Shown piece by piece: positions 26,637-35,434 of a DNA stretch of 64,000 nucleotides. Source of the DNA: Paenibacillus macquariensis. Lineage in GTDB: Bacteria; Bacillota; Bacilli; Paenibacillales; Paenibacillaceae. Location of the stretch: assembly GCF_900156375.1 (NCBI RefSeq), contig NZ_FTNK01000004.1, positions 310,001 through 374,000 of the forward strand, written 5' to 3'. How positions within the stretch are numbered: position 1 is the stretch's first letter; every line of letters starts with the position of its first letter. A program made the translations under genes and the position numbers. The notes below the pieces were generated by a model. It ran no database searches. It worked only from the letters and a program-made list of their open reading frames with translations, and was not told the DNA's origin.

Positions 26637-27965
26637 GTGAAAGATCATCGATTACCACAAATCGACATACCTAAATTTCCATTGCCTCACACCATTCAAG
26701 AGGTTTTACAAGAGGTGGAGCAGAGACTTGTCCATCGTCCAAAGCTGAGTCGATTATTTCGGAATTGCTTTCCAAATACATTAGAAACAACAACAAAACT
26801 ACTAGAGGATGGTTCAACCTTTGTAGTTACAGGGGATATTCCCGCCATGTGGCTTCGAGATTCTGTAGAACAAGTTATTCATTATGTTCCTTTTGCCATA
26901 GACGATGTAGCGTTGCAACGTATTCTAGAGGGAGTTATTAAACGTCATATGTTCTATATTCAAATAGATCCGTATGCTAACGCGTTTAATGAAACATCTA
27001 ACGATTGGCATTGGAATTCTGCAGATGAGACAGAAAGTTCTCCATGGGTATGGGAACGTAAGTTTGAACTTGATTCCATGTGCTTCTCGTTCCGACTTGC
27101 ATACCAATACTGGAAAGAAACAGGCCGGACAAGCATATTTGATGAACATTTTAAGATTGCATTGAATACCATGCTGAGAGTATGGTGTGTTGAACAACAA
27201 CATGCTGTACTTTCAGAATATCGTTTTCAACGACATAATGGCATTATGATTGATACCTTGCGGAAACAAGGGCTTGGAATGCCTGTAAATGATATAGGGA
27301 TGATCTGGTCGGGTTTTCGACCTAGTGATGATGCATGTGATTTTCACTTCAACATTCCAGCTAACATGTTCGCTGTAGTGACACTTCGACAGATGCAAGA
27401 AGTTGCCCGTGATGTCTATCGGGACGAGATTTTAGTTGCCGACATGGCTCAATTGGAAGAAGAAATTCAACATGCTATTGAATTATATGGAATGGTTGAT
27501 CATCCGAAATATGGCCGGATGTATGCTTTTGAGACAGATGGTTTCGGCAATCACGTCCTTATGGATGATGCAGGCACACCTAGCCTCATGTCAGCCCCTT
27601 ATATTGGGTATGTTGATGCAAATGATCCTGTGTATTTAAATACTCGCGCGTTTATATTGAGTGAAGATAATCCTTATTACTATAAGGGAGAAATGATAAG
27701 TGGAATTGGAAGTCCACATACACCACCGGATTACGTATGGCCTCTTGCTTTTTCAATGCAAGGATTGACGGCTGTGGAACCGGATGAAATTTTGCAAATG
27801 ATTCATTTGCTAGAATCGACAGATGCAGACACTGGATTTATGCATGAGGGATTTCATAAAGATGATCCATCGATATTTACACGCGACTGGTTTGCCTGGT
27901 CGAACAGTCAGTTTGCGCAATTGGTATGGAAGGCATTGCAATTAGATATTTTAGACAAAAAGTGA
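26637..27965 (+). CDS. GH125 exo-alpha-1,6-mannosidase
   Basis: 442 residues from GTG 26637 (AGGAG eleven bases before). The sequence matches the GH125 (formerly DUF1237) family: IPAMWLRDSVEQVIHYV, DPYANAFNETSNDWHW, WERKFELDSMCFSFRLAY, then GMIWSGFRPSDDA and a C-terminal GFMHEGFHKDDPSIFTRDWF. These metal-independent inverting enzymes cut terminal alpha-1,6-mannose. No signal peptide is present. Together with the two GH38-like enzymes it makes breakdown of alpha-mannosides, such as N-glycan or yeast mannan fragments, the best reading of the locus. Confidence 0.93.
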   Translation: MKDHRLPQIDIPKFPLPHTIQEVLQEVEQRLVHRPKLSRLFRNCFPNTLETTTKLLEDGSTFVVTGDIPAMWLRDSVEQVIHYVPFAIDDVALQRILEGVIKRHMFYIQIDPYANAFNETSNDWHWNSADETESSPWVWERKFELDSMCFSFRLAYQYWKETGRTSIFDEHFKIALNTMLRVWCVEQQHAVLSEYRFQRHNGIMIDTLRKQGLGMPVNDIGMIWSGFRPSDDACDFHFNIPANMFAVVTLRQMQEVARDVYRDEILVADMAQLEEEIQHAIELYGMVDHPKYGRMYAFETDGFGNHVLMDDAGTPSLMSAPYIGYVDANDPVYLNTRAFILSEDNPYYYKGEMISGIGSPHTPPDYVWPLAFSMQGLTAVEPDEILQMIHLLESTDADTGFMHEGFHKDDPSIFTRDWFAWSNSQFAQLVWKALQLDILDKK

Positions 27966-28050
27966 TGGTATCATTATCGGCGATTGCGTTTATTAAGTAC
28001 AAGAATTGTTACTTTTGTGAAATAAACGAGATGAAATAAGAATATGGGGG

Positions 28051-28072
28051 GCCACCTAATAGGGTGGCTTTT
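28051..28072 (+). terminator. Possible weak terminator after the GH125 gene
   Basis: GCCACC-TAATAGG-GGTGGC followed by only four T. Probably partial, since genes of the same pathway continue downstream. Confidence 0.6.
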
Positions 28073-28112
28073 GCCATAAAAGATAATACATAAAATTGAG
28101 GAGGAACAATCC

Positions 28113-29909
28113 ATGTTTAACAAATTTCCTATTAACCCAGTTCGAGAACAATTCACAGAGCATCCGATCTTTAAAGGATATGAATATATTGAATATACAA
28201 TTCAACATATCATAGCGCACAAGAATGACGCCACCGATTGTCCTACGCTAATTGTTGTGGATGGTACACATGGTGCAGATTATCAACAATTCATTCAACA
28301 AGTTGTTGCAGCGACCGAGAAAAAAGGATGGATATTGAACATCCAGAGTACTGCAGGATACTTGAAATCTGGTGAAAGTTTACGTGAACAGTTCGCTGAG
28401 AATATTACGGATAATCGGACGTTTGGATTTGTTACGGAAGCTAACATCTCAGACTATTTCTTATCTGATGCTAGATCATTATTGGCGAACCGTATAAATT
28501 CGATAAATAATGAAGAGAAGCAAGTTACGATTGTATTTGGTCCAGGAGCATATTGGCTTGCAGGTGGACAAAGCAGCTTTATGATTTTCTTAGATGTATC
28601 TAGGGAATATCAGCAAATTGAGCATAAGAAGCAATTATTGAATTTTGGACTTTCATGGAACCGAGACTCTGTAGAAAAGTATAAAATATGTTATTTTGTA
28701 GAATGGCCTATTTTGGAGGGATATCGTAAACAAATCTTTAAACATATTAATTTGTATGTGGATATGAATAAACCAGTAGAACCCGTGGTCACATTGAGTG
28801 AGGCCCTAAGAAAGATGATAAGGAGTATAGCTTGCGCACCACTTCGTGTTAAACCGTTCTTCGCACCAGGGCTATGGGGTGGTCAGTATTTAAAAGAAAT
28901 GGCTGATTTACCTGAATCATGGGCGAACTGTGCATGGGGATTCGAACCGATTGCACCGGAAAACTCTATTCTCATTGGCTACGGTGAGGATGTTATTGAA
29001 GTACCGTTCTTAATTGTGATGGCGTTAGAGTATAAGGCTATTATGGGAGAACGACCTGTTCGATTGTTCGGTGATTATTTCCCAGTTCGGTTTGATTATC
29101 TGGATACGATGGATGGGGAGCATTTATCATGTCAAGTTCATCCTAAGCAGGAATATGTGCGAGAGAAGTTTAATGAATTCATGACTCAGCAAGAGTCGTA
29201 CTATATTATGGAGCACAAAGATAATGCTAAAGTTTATCTTGGCATGACGGAAAGTAGTACAAAAGAGAATTTCCATCAAGCTGTAGAACAGGCGCAAGAA
29301 ACCGGTGTGCCGATGGATTTTACGGAGTATGTTAACGAATGGGACGCGAATAAGGGAGACCTGTTTCTGATTCCGCCAGGTACTGTTCATTGCTCGGGAA
29401 AAGACAATTTCGTACTCGAAATCTCCTCAACCACATGGTGGTTTACCTTTAAAATTTATGACTATTTGCGCAAAGATGTAGATGGTAAGCCTCGACCTAT
29501 CAATATTGAACATGGATTTGAAAATATTGATTTCGATAAAACTACGCCATGGGTAAAAGAAAATCTCATTCCTTCACCGATACGAGTACAGAGTCAAGGA
29601 GAGAACGAAGAATTTCTTCTGGGACAACGAGATGATTTGCTATTCTACGTAGCTAGAGTTCATCTCCAAACGGAATGGAATGATGATACACAAGGGGAAT
29701 TTGTTATGTACAACTTAGTAGAAGGAGAGAAAGTACGTATTGTTTCTACTGAGGATGAATCTGTTTTTGTTGAATTAAACTATGCAGAGTCATATATTCT
29801 GCCTTCGGTATTCGGTGCTTATAAAATAGTGAATATGAAGGAAACACCTTGCAAGCTAATCAAAGCAGGGGTTTCACCAACGTGGGATGTGAGTCTCCTT
29901 GACCACTAA
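28113..29909 (+). CDS. Class I mannose-6-phosphate isomerase-like protein with N-terminal nucleotide-kinase-like domain
   Basis: 598 residues, about twice the common ManA length. Residues 240-598 carry the cupin isomerase: GLWGGQYLKEM, LSCQVHPKQEYV with metal-binding Gln and His, and IPPGTVHCSGKDNFVLEIS with a further His and Glu. These residues bind zinc in mannose-6-phosphate isomerases, which link mannose to fructose 6-phosphate. Residues 1-220 look like a uridine-kinase or phosphoribulokinase-type fold whose P-loop is degraded (VVDGTHGADYQQF lacks the G-K-S/T end), so kinase activity is doubtful. It overlaps the ROK kinase gene by 11 bases, a strong sign of a joint pathway: phosphorylate mannose, then isomerise it. 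Confidence 0.82.
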   Translation: MFNKFPINPVREQFTEHPIFKGYEYIEYTIQHIIAHKNDATDCPTLIVVDGTHGADYQQFIQQVVAATEKKGWILNIQSTAGYLKSGESLREQFAENITDNRTFGFVTEANISDYFLSDARSLLANRINSINNEEKQVTIVFGPGAYWLAGGQSSFMIFLDVSREYQQIEHKKQLLNFGLSWNRDSVEKYKICYFVEWPILEGYRKQIFKHINLYVDMNKPVEPVVTLSEALRKMIRSIACAPLRVKPFFAPGLWGGQYLKEMADLPESWANCAWGFEPIAPENSILIGYGEDVIEVPFLIVMALEYKAIMGERPVRLFGDYFPVRFDYLDTMDGEHLSCQVHPKQEYVREKFNEFMTQQESYYIMEHKDNAKVYLGMTESSTKENFHQAVEQAQETGVPMDFTEYVNEWDANKGDLFLIPPGTVHCSGKDNFVLEISSTTWWFTFKIYDYLRKDVDGKPRPINIEHGFENIDFDKTTPWVKENLIPSPIRVQSQGENEEFLLGQRDDLLFYVARVHLQTEWNDDTQGEFVMYNLVEGEKVRIVSTEDESVFVELNYAESYILPSVFGAYKIVNMKETPCKLIKAGVSPTWDVSLLDH

Positions 29910-30849
29910 TCTTGTCTTTGCCTTGGATGTCGGTGGAACATTTGTGAAAGCTAGTATTGTGGAACGTGGTGTGGTTTTAAATAATACCATCTCACAATAT
30001 CATGCATTCGCGAAGGAGTCTGAGTCTGTCATCATTTGTCAACTCGAGGCTATCATTTTGGACCTGTTGGAGCAATATCAGCGCTTGAAACGAAATTCAA
30101 TCACAGCAATGAGTGATGAATTCATTTTTCTGAAAGATGAATCGATATGTATAGGATTGACGTTCCCGGGCCCGTTTGATTATGAGAGTGGAATCAGTTG
30201 GATTCGGAATCTCGATAAATTTGAATCGTTGTATGGAGTGAATGTACGAGAGAAGCTTTTACAGAGATTGCAAGAATCAGTACTATCCAAGATTGTAAAG
30301 GATATTAAAATACAATTTCAAAATGATGGGAGACTATTCGGACTTGGTGCCAGTAAGTTATTCCCGGAAGATCGAATTCTAGCAATTACGTTAGGTACAG
30401 GGATTGGATCGGCGTTTATCGATCGAGGAACTATAGTAACTAAAGGTGCAACGGTTCCTTTGGAGGGCTACTTATATAACCAATCCTATCGAGGGACAAC
30501 GGCGGACGAGTGCTTCTCAAGGCGCGGAATTCTTAAGTTATTTGATGCTACGGATTCTCTTTATTCAGGAATGGATGTCAAGGAGTTATCACAGCTGGCC
30601 AAGGGGGAAGATCCTAAGGCGAAGCAGTTGTTCGTACAATTTGGTGAAGAGTTGGGCGTATTTCTCCGTCCATTTATTACAAGTTTTGAAGCAAATCGTC
30701 TTCTCATTGGAGGACAAATTGCAAAGAGTTTCGAACTATTCGGTGAGGGCCTGCATAACCAGCTACAACAAAGTGGGGTTCTCATAGAAGCATTGGACGA
30801 CGCGCTACATCACACTTTTATTGGTGTGTCACGTTTATTTGAATCGTAA
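29899..30849 (+). CDS. ROK-family sugar kinase, probably mannose or related hexose kinase
   Basis: 316 residues from TTG 29899. FALDVGGTFVKASIVERGV is the ATP phosphate-1 motif and ILAITLGTGIGSAFIDRG the phosphate-2 motif of ROK kinases, and QNDGRLFGLGAS is the sugar-side segment. There is no N-terminal DNA-binding domain, so it is a kinase and not a repressor. Unusually, the zinc motif C-x-C-G-x-x-G-C-x-E that normally follows phosphate-2 is missing; that place holds TVPLEGYLYNQSYRGTTADE. It overlaps the isomerase gene, so phosphorylation of mannose released by the glycosidases is the natural role. Confidence 0.82.
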   Translation: MTTNLVFALDVGGTFVKASIVERGVVLNNTISQYHAFAKESESVIICQLEAIILDLLEQYQRLKRNSITAMSDEFIFLKDESICIGLTFPGPFDYESGISWIRNLDKFESLYGVNVREKLLQRLQESVLSKIVKDIKIQFQNDGRLFGLGASKLFPEDRILAITLGTGIGSAFIDRGTIVTKGATVPLEGYLYNQSYRGTTADECFSRRGILKLFDATDSLYSGMDVKELSQLAKGEDPKAKQLFVQFGEELGVFLRPFITSFEANRLLIGGQIAKSFELFGEGLHNQLQQSGVLIEALDDALHHTFIGVSRLFES

Positions 30850-30902
30850 CGCGTAATATGTAATAGAGACGGGATGAAGAAAGCTACTAAAAGGAGAAAA
30901 CA

Positions 30903-33524
30903 ATGAGAACAAGAAAAGACTTACAACATTACCCTTATATGAATGCAAGCTTGCCTATTGAAGAAAGAGTTGCGGACCTTATATCGAGAATGTCACTTGA
31001 AGAAAAGGTAAGACAGCTTGATATTTACTCGGGAAATGAAATTTCTGATTCAGTAGAAGGCTTAAATGCAGATTTGCTTAACTATAAAAAAATGGAAAAG
31101 GTATCAGCCGGAATTGGAATCGGATGCATCCAAAACCGAAATTCCAAAGCAGAGACTGCTAATAAAATTCAAGAGTATATCATCCAAAATTCAAGATGGG
31201 GGATTCCGGTACTCTTTAGTGAAGAGGGACTTCACGGTTTTGGGTGGAAAGGCTGTACAGTGCTCCCTCAGCAGGTTGCACTCGCATCAACATTTGAGCC
31301 AGAACTCGGATATAAACAAGCGAGAGTCATCGCTTCCGAAGCGCGCAGCTTTGGTATACATGAGGTTTGGGCACCTGTTCTCGATCTAGCTAGGGAAATC
31401 CGATGGGGACGAGTGGAAGAAGGATACGGAGAGGATCCTTATCTAGGGTCTCTGTTCGCGGAGAACATAGTAAAAGGACTTCAAACGGATGACCTTACAA
31501 GACCTGATGCCGTGGTGTCGGAACCCAAACATTTTACAGGTTACGGTGCTCCTAGAGGAGGACACAATTGTGCTCCGGCCATGATGGGGCATCATGACAA
31601 TGCCTTCTACTGTCTGCCTGTATTTGAGGCTGCATTCCAAGCGGGTGCAATGAATACAATGTGTTCCTACAACTCCATTGACGGCACTCCTGTGGCTAGC
31701 GACCATTCGCTGCTTACTGGTGTACTTCGCGACAAGTGGGGCATGAAGGGCTTCGTACGAGCGGACATGACGGCTGTCTCCATGCTACATACCATGCACT
31801 TTGTTGCTGAAAGCAATCGGGAAGCTATCAAAATGGGCCTTGAAGCCGGCGTTGACATGCAGCTTTACGACTTTCCGCATGATATATACCAGGACAGCAT
31901 TATTGACCTTGTGAAATCAGGCGAGGTGGACGAGAAGATTGTAGACACAGCCGCTGGACGTGTCCTTACAGTTAAATTTACAGTAGGGCTCTTTGAAAAT
32001 TCATATACGGATATCGAACTTTCTTCGAAAGTTGTCCACTGTGAGGAGCACGTGCAGACAGCTCTTGAAGTTGCAAGAAAGTCGATCTGCCTGTTGAAAA
32101 ACAGCAAAAATACGCTTCCCCTCAAAAGAGACATCGGCAAGATTGCAGTGATCGGACCAAGCGCGGATGTTCCCCGTTACGGAGATTACAGCAGCCCTGT
32201 TGTGCCTGAGCATGCGGTTACGCTTTTGAAAGGCATCCAAAACATCGTTTCGGACAAGACCGAAGTTATCTATGCCAAGGGCTGCGAAATTCTGGAGACC
32301 GACCTGATGACTATACCGGGTAAATGGCTCAAGGACAATGATGGCAACGACGGACTTGTAGGTGAGTACTACAATTCTCTTTCTTTCGAGGGAGATCCTG
32401 TTTGTGTGCGAAATGATAAACAGATAAACTTCAACTGGATTTACACAAAACCTGCTGACGGCGTAAACGCAGATAACTTCACCGTTCGTTGGACAGGTAA
32501 AATTAAACCGTGCGATACAGTGGATGGTTACATTGGACTCAGCAGCATGGACAGCATGCGTTTGTGGATCGACGGCACGCTGCTTGTTGACGGTTGGGGT
32601 GACCTTGACTCCAATCAGATGGTTGCGTTCAAATTTGTCGAAGGCGAAGAGTACGATGTTAAGGTTGAGTATCTCAATGATTCACGTGGGGTAAGGGTAA
32701 TCCTCGGTTACAGCCTTGGCAACGATTATATGGACGCAGCGGTTAAAGCGGCAGAAGAGGCGGATGTTGCAATTGTTGCGGTGGGTGACAACGATCAGAC
32801 TAGTGGAGAGAACCTGGACAGAGCGGACCTTAATCTTCCGGGCAGACAACTTGAACTCGTCAAGAGAATTTATGAAACAGGAACGCCTGTTGTTCTTGTC
32901 CTCCAAAACGGACGTCCGATGTCGATCACATGGGAGGCAGAGCATCTGCACGCGATTATAGAGGCATGGTTTGTTGGCGAGCAGGGCGGAAATGCCATTG
33001 CAGAGGTTATTTTCGGAGATGTCAATCCTGCTGGTCGCATTCCCATGTCTTTCCCGAGATCAGTTGGTCAGCTACCTGTATACTATAACCGTACACCATT
33101 CTATGGACATAAATATGTTGAAATGGACTGGCTCCCACTGTACCCATTTGGGTTTGGTCTGAGTTACACAACATTTGCGTATTCGGATCTTGACATTTCA
33201 GCAAAGGAAATTGCTCCGGATTCAACAGTAGATGTATCGTTTAACGTAACTAATACGGGAAATGTCGCAGGTGAGGAAGTTGCTCAGCTTTATATTAGGG
33301 ATGAATTCAGCAGCACGGTCAGACCAGTCAAGGAGCTTGCAGGGTTTAAGCGAATTCTCCTTGAAATAGGCGAAACAAAGCGCATCACGCTGACACTGGG
33401 ATACAGACAACTCCGAACACTTACTAGAAGCCATGATTGGGTTGTGGAATCGGGTAAATTTGAGGTGATGGTCGGACCTAACTCGGACGAAGCTCCATTG
33501 ACAGGAGAGTTTTTCGTGCGGTAA
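30903..33524 (+). CDS. GH3 beta-glycosidase with inserted PA14 domain
   Basis: 873 residues after AAAAGGAG. The GH3 N-domain shows SRMSLEEKVRQLDI, FSEEGLHGFGWKG, EVWAPVLDLAREIRWGR, PKHFTGYGAPRGG and MCSYNSIDGTPVASDHSLL. The catalytic Asp is in KGFVRADMTAVSML, where R-A-D-M replaces the common S-D-W. A PA14 module (about residues 475-590, with LVGEYYNSLSFEGDP) interrupts the second domain, as in several GH3 enzymes where it shapes substrate choice. A fibronectin-3-like tail ends the protein. No signal peptide. It probably removes a beta-linked sugar such as the core beta-mannose or GlcNAc/glucose; this is inference. Confidence 0.9.
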   Translation: MRTRKDLQHYPYMNASLPIEERVADLISRMSLEEKVRQLDIYSGNEISDSVEGLNADLLNYKKMEKVSAGIGIGCIQNRNSKAETANKIQEYIIQNSRWGIPVLFSEEGLHGFGWKGCTVLPQQVALASTFEPELGYKQARVIASEARSFGIHEVWAPVLDLAREIRWGRVEEGYGEDPYLGSLFAENIVKGLQTDDLTRPDAVVSEPKHFTGYGAPRGGHNCAPAMMGHHDNAFYCLPVFEAAFQAGAMNTMCSYNSIDGTPVASDHSLLTGVLRDKWGMKGFVRADMTAVSMLHTMHFVAESNREAIKMGLEAGVDMQLYDFPHDIYQDSIIDLVKSGEVDEKIVDTAAGRVLTVKFTVGLFENSYTDIELSSKVVHCEEHVQTALEVARKSICLLKNSKNTLPLKRDIGKIAVIGPSADVPRYGDYSSPVVPEHAVTLLKGIQNIVSDKTEVIYAKGCEILETDLMTIPGKWLKDNDGNDGLVGEYYNSLSFEGDPVCVRNDKQINFNWIYTKPADGVNADNFTVRWTGKIKPCDTVDGYIGLSSMDSMRLWIDGTLLVDGWGDLDSNQMVAFKFVEGEEYDVKVEYLNDSRGVRVILGYSLGNDYMDAAVKAAEEADVAIVAVGDNDQTSGENLDRADLNLPGRQLELVKRIYETGTPVVLVLQNGRPMSITWEAEHLHAIIEAWFVGEQGGNAIAEVIFGDVNPAGRIPMSFPRSVGQLPVYYNRTPFYGHKYVEMDWLPLYPFGFGLSYTTFAYSDLDISAKEIAPDSTVDVSFNVTNTGNVAGEEVAQLYIRDEFSSTVRPVKELAGFKRILLEIGETKRITLTLGYRQLRTLTRSHDWVVESGKFEVMVGPNSDEAPLTGEFFVR

Positions 33525-33575
33525 TAAATTTGTAAGAGTTACTACTGCCGGTTTTGATCCGAAATTAGGGAGGTA

Positions 33576-33596
33576 GTTCATTTGCCTATTCGATAA
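33576..33596 (+). pseudogene. Relic of a histidine kinase 3' end
   Basis: GTT CAT TTG CCT ATT CGA TAA encodes V-H-L-P-I-R-stop, exactly the last residues of the histidine kinase that ends at 40912. The bases after it also match those after that gene. This is the left edge of a duplicated segment. Confidence 0.7.
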
Positions 33597-33610
33597 GGAA
33601 TATATATAGT

Positions 33611-33639
33611 CAGCTGCCATTATTGGCGGCTGTTTCTTA
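33611..33639 (+). terminator. Terminator hairpin (duplicate of the one at 40926)
   Basis: CAGCTGCCA-TTAT-TGGCGGCTG followed by TTTCTT. It was copied together with the kinase end, and now lies about 90 bases after the GH3 gene, which it may terminate. Confidence 0.75.
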
Positions 33640-33766
33640 TTGTTCTATGAGATGAATGATTGTGTATTATAGGTTGAACCTTTAAGAAAAATTCCTATTA
33701 TATATTTCACCAATATAAAATTTGACGGTAAGATGAATACACTTACTTAGATGGATGAAATGGCGT

Positions 33767-34337
33767 AAGGACACCAATATTGCTCGCAATCGGGCTGAAT
33801 TATCAGGAAAGTTAACAAGCGTGTTAGATTCCAGATCGTTGACTAACTCTCATAAAAGGCTTTCAGAGATACTGAGTAAAGAGATGACGGTACTGGATGT
33901 TGGTTGTGGAACGGGATCAATTACACGTGGAATAGCTGAAATGGTAGGACCAAATGGACGTGAAAATATCATGGGAACCACAGCCTCCCGCAAGAATGCT
34001 TTCTTTCTATTCCGCATATTTGAAATGGCGTTCCGATGCAGGTATGGATAATGAGATTGCCGATCACCTTCCTGCTATGTTTCAAAAAGCGGGTATTGAA
34101 GAGATCTCAATAACCCCTCACCATGAGGTAAGTGATCGAACAATGCCTAATTTCCATACACGTATTGGAATATGGGCAGATACTGCTTCTAGCAGAGGAG
34201 TACAAAAGGAAAGAGACGGATAAATCACTGAGAATGATTATTTGACGGCGGAAAAGGAATATCGGGAATGGATTATTCAAGAGGCTACATCATTAACGAT
34301 GTATATGTTAGCCGTTGAGGGTGTGAGAGTTGTATAA
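33767..34337 (+). pseudogene. Class I SAM-dependent methyltransferase pseudogene
   Basis: A degraded copy of the intact methyltransferase gene at 41077-41886. Three lesions are visible: the start ATG is AAG (33767), 239 bases are missing after CCAAATGGACGTG so the frame shifts, and a TAC codon has become TAA at 34221. The copy is exactly 239 bases shorter than the intact gene, so there are no other net gaps. The N-terminal piece still shows LDVGCGTGSITRGIAEM. It cannot give a working enzyme because most of the SAM-binding domain is gone. Confidence 0.93.
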
Positions 34338-34355
34338 AGGAGGACATCATGAACT

Positions 34356-34379
34356 AAAACGGCAGAGATGCCGTTTTTT
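34356..34379 (+). terminator. Terminator after the methyltransferase pseudogene
   Basis: AAAACGGCA-GAGA-TGCCGTTTTTT, the same hairpin as at 14220 and 41905. Confidence 0.85.
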
Positions 34380-34384
34380 CTGTA

Positions 34385-34456
34385 TACTCGTCACATGTGG
34401 AGTGCGTAATATTGATGGTATTGTAAGAATAGATGAAATTTGACAGAATTGCTCTG
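34385..34456. repeat. Intergenic repeat, copy 1
   Basis: Starts ACTCGTCACATGTGGAGTGC, then TAATATTGATGGT, and ends GATGAAATTTGACAG with ATTGCTC. Related copies lie at 35285, 36634 and 43556, with left-end pieces at 36392 and 41936. Confidence 0.65.
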
Positions 34457-34472
34457 ATAAGTTCAACGAAAG

Positions 34473-35156
34473 ATGATACATATTATGAATACTATGTATC
34501 ACCCTTTTGCTTCTTTTGCGCAGGAAGGTATTCACGTAGGTCTTGTTGGCCGTACGCTTGAAAATTTACAACAAGTTGCAGAAGAACTTAAACAGTATGA
34601 TGTGAAGGTAGCAATCGCTGCAGCGAATGTAGCGGATTTAGACTCTATCACCACAGCGGTTGAGTCCATTCGTGGCGAGCTTGGTGCAATCGATATTTTA
34701 GTAAACAATGCCGGCATTTCAAAATTCGGCAAATTCATGGACTTAACGCCTGAAGAATGGACAAATATTATCGATGTCAATGTAAAAGGTGTGTACTACA
34801 CAACACGTGCGGTATTACCGGAAATGATTGAGCGCAACACAGGAGACATCATTAATATCTCATCAACAGCGGGTCAAAAAGGTGCACCAGTTACAAGTGC
34901 ATACTCGGCTTCAAAAGCTGCAGTTATCGGACTAAGTGAGTCATTAATGCTTGAAGTGCGTAAGCAAAATATTCGTGTTACAACATTAACGCCAAGTACG
35001 GTTGCAACAGATATGGCTGTTGCACTCAACTTAACAGACGGTAATCCAGAAAAAGTGATGCAAGCAGAAGATTTAGCAGACTTAATGGTTGCACAACTAA
35101 AACTTCATCCACGTGTATTATTAAAACATGCTGGACTTTGGTCGACCAATCCTTAA
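34473..35156 (+). pseudogene. Short-chain dehydrogenase/reductase (FabG/YoxD-like), 5'-truncated
   Basis: 227 residues. From [19 protein letters not shown] on it matches YoxD-type SDRs well: [37 protein letters not shown] with catalytic Ser, Tyr and Lys, and the end [11 protein letters not shown]. The first thirty or so residues of the fold, including the T-G-x-x-x-G-I-G dinucleotide motif, are absent; the frame starts with an unrelated [15 protein letters not shown] without a ribosome site. It should not bind NADP and is best called a broken gene. It lies directly after the duplicated segment and repeat copy 1, so its 5' end was probably lost in that rearrangement. Confidence 0.8.
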
Positions 35157-35175
35157 TAAAAATATTCGAAATATC

Positions 35176-35213
35176 AAGACGCTATCCGATGTATTTTGGA
35201 TGGCGTCTTCCTG
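35176..35213 (+). terminator. Hairpin terminator after the SDR gene
   Basis: AAGACGCTATCC pairs with GGATGGCGTCTT over 12 bases with one G-U pair. The tail TCCTGTT is poor in T, so efficiency is uncertain. Confidence 0.6.
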
Positions 35214-35284
35214 TTAAACTAAGCTAATATGAGATCTCATTTTCTCTTCAACTAACGAGGTGCTATAGTTCAATATGGCAGAAG

Positions 35285-35336
35285 TAAATATTGATGGTTC
35301 TGAAAGAAAAGATGAGATGTGACAATATCGCTCAAG
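35285..35336. repeat. Intergenic repeat, copy 4 (right part)
   Basis: TAAATATTGATGGTTCTGAA, followed by GATGAGATGTGACAATATCG and CTCAA, matches the right two thirds of the copies at 36634 and 43556. Confidence 0.6.
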
Positions 35337-35434
35337 TTACAAAGCGGTGAACAATTTGATGTAGCACATTTACCTTAAAACATATAAGATTTTCTAATAA
35401 AGTGAGATGCCTGAATTATGAAGGAGAAAAACAG

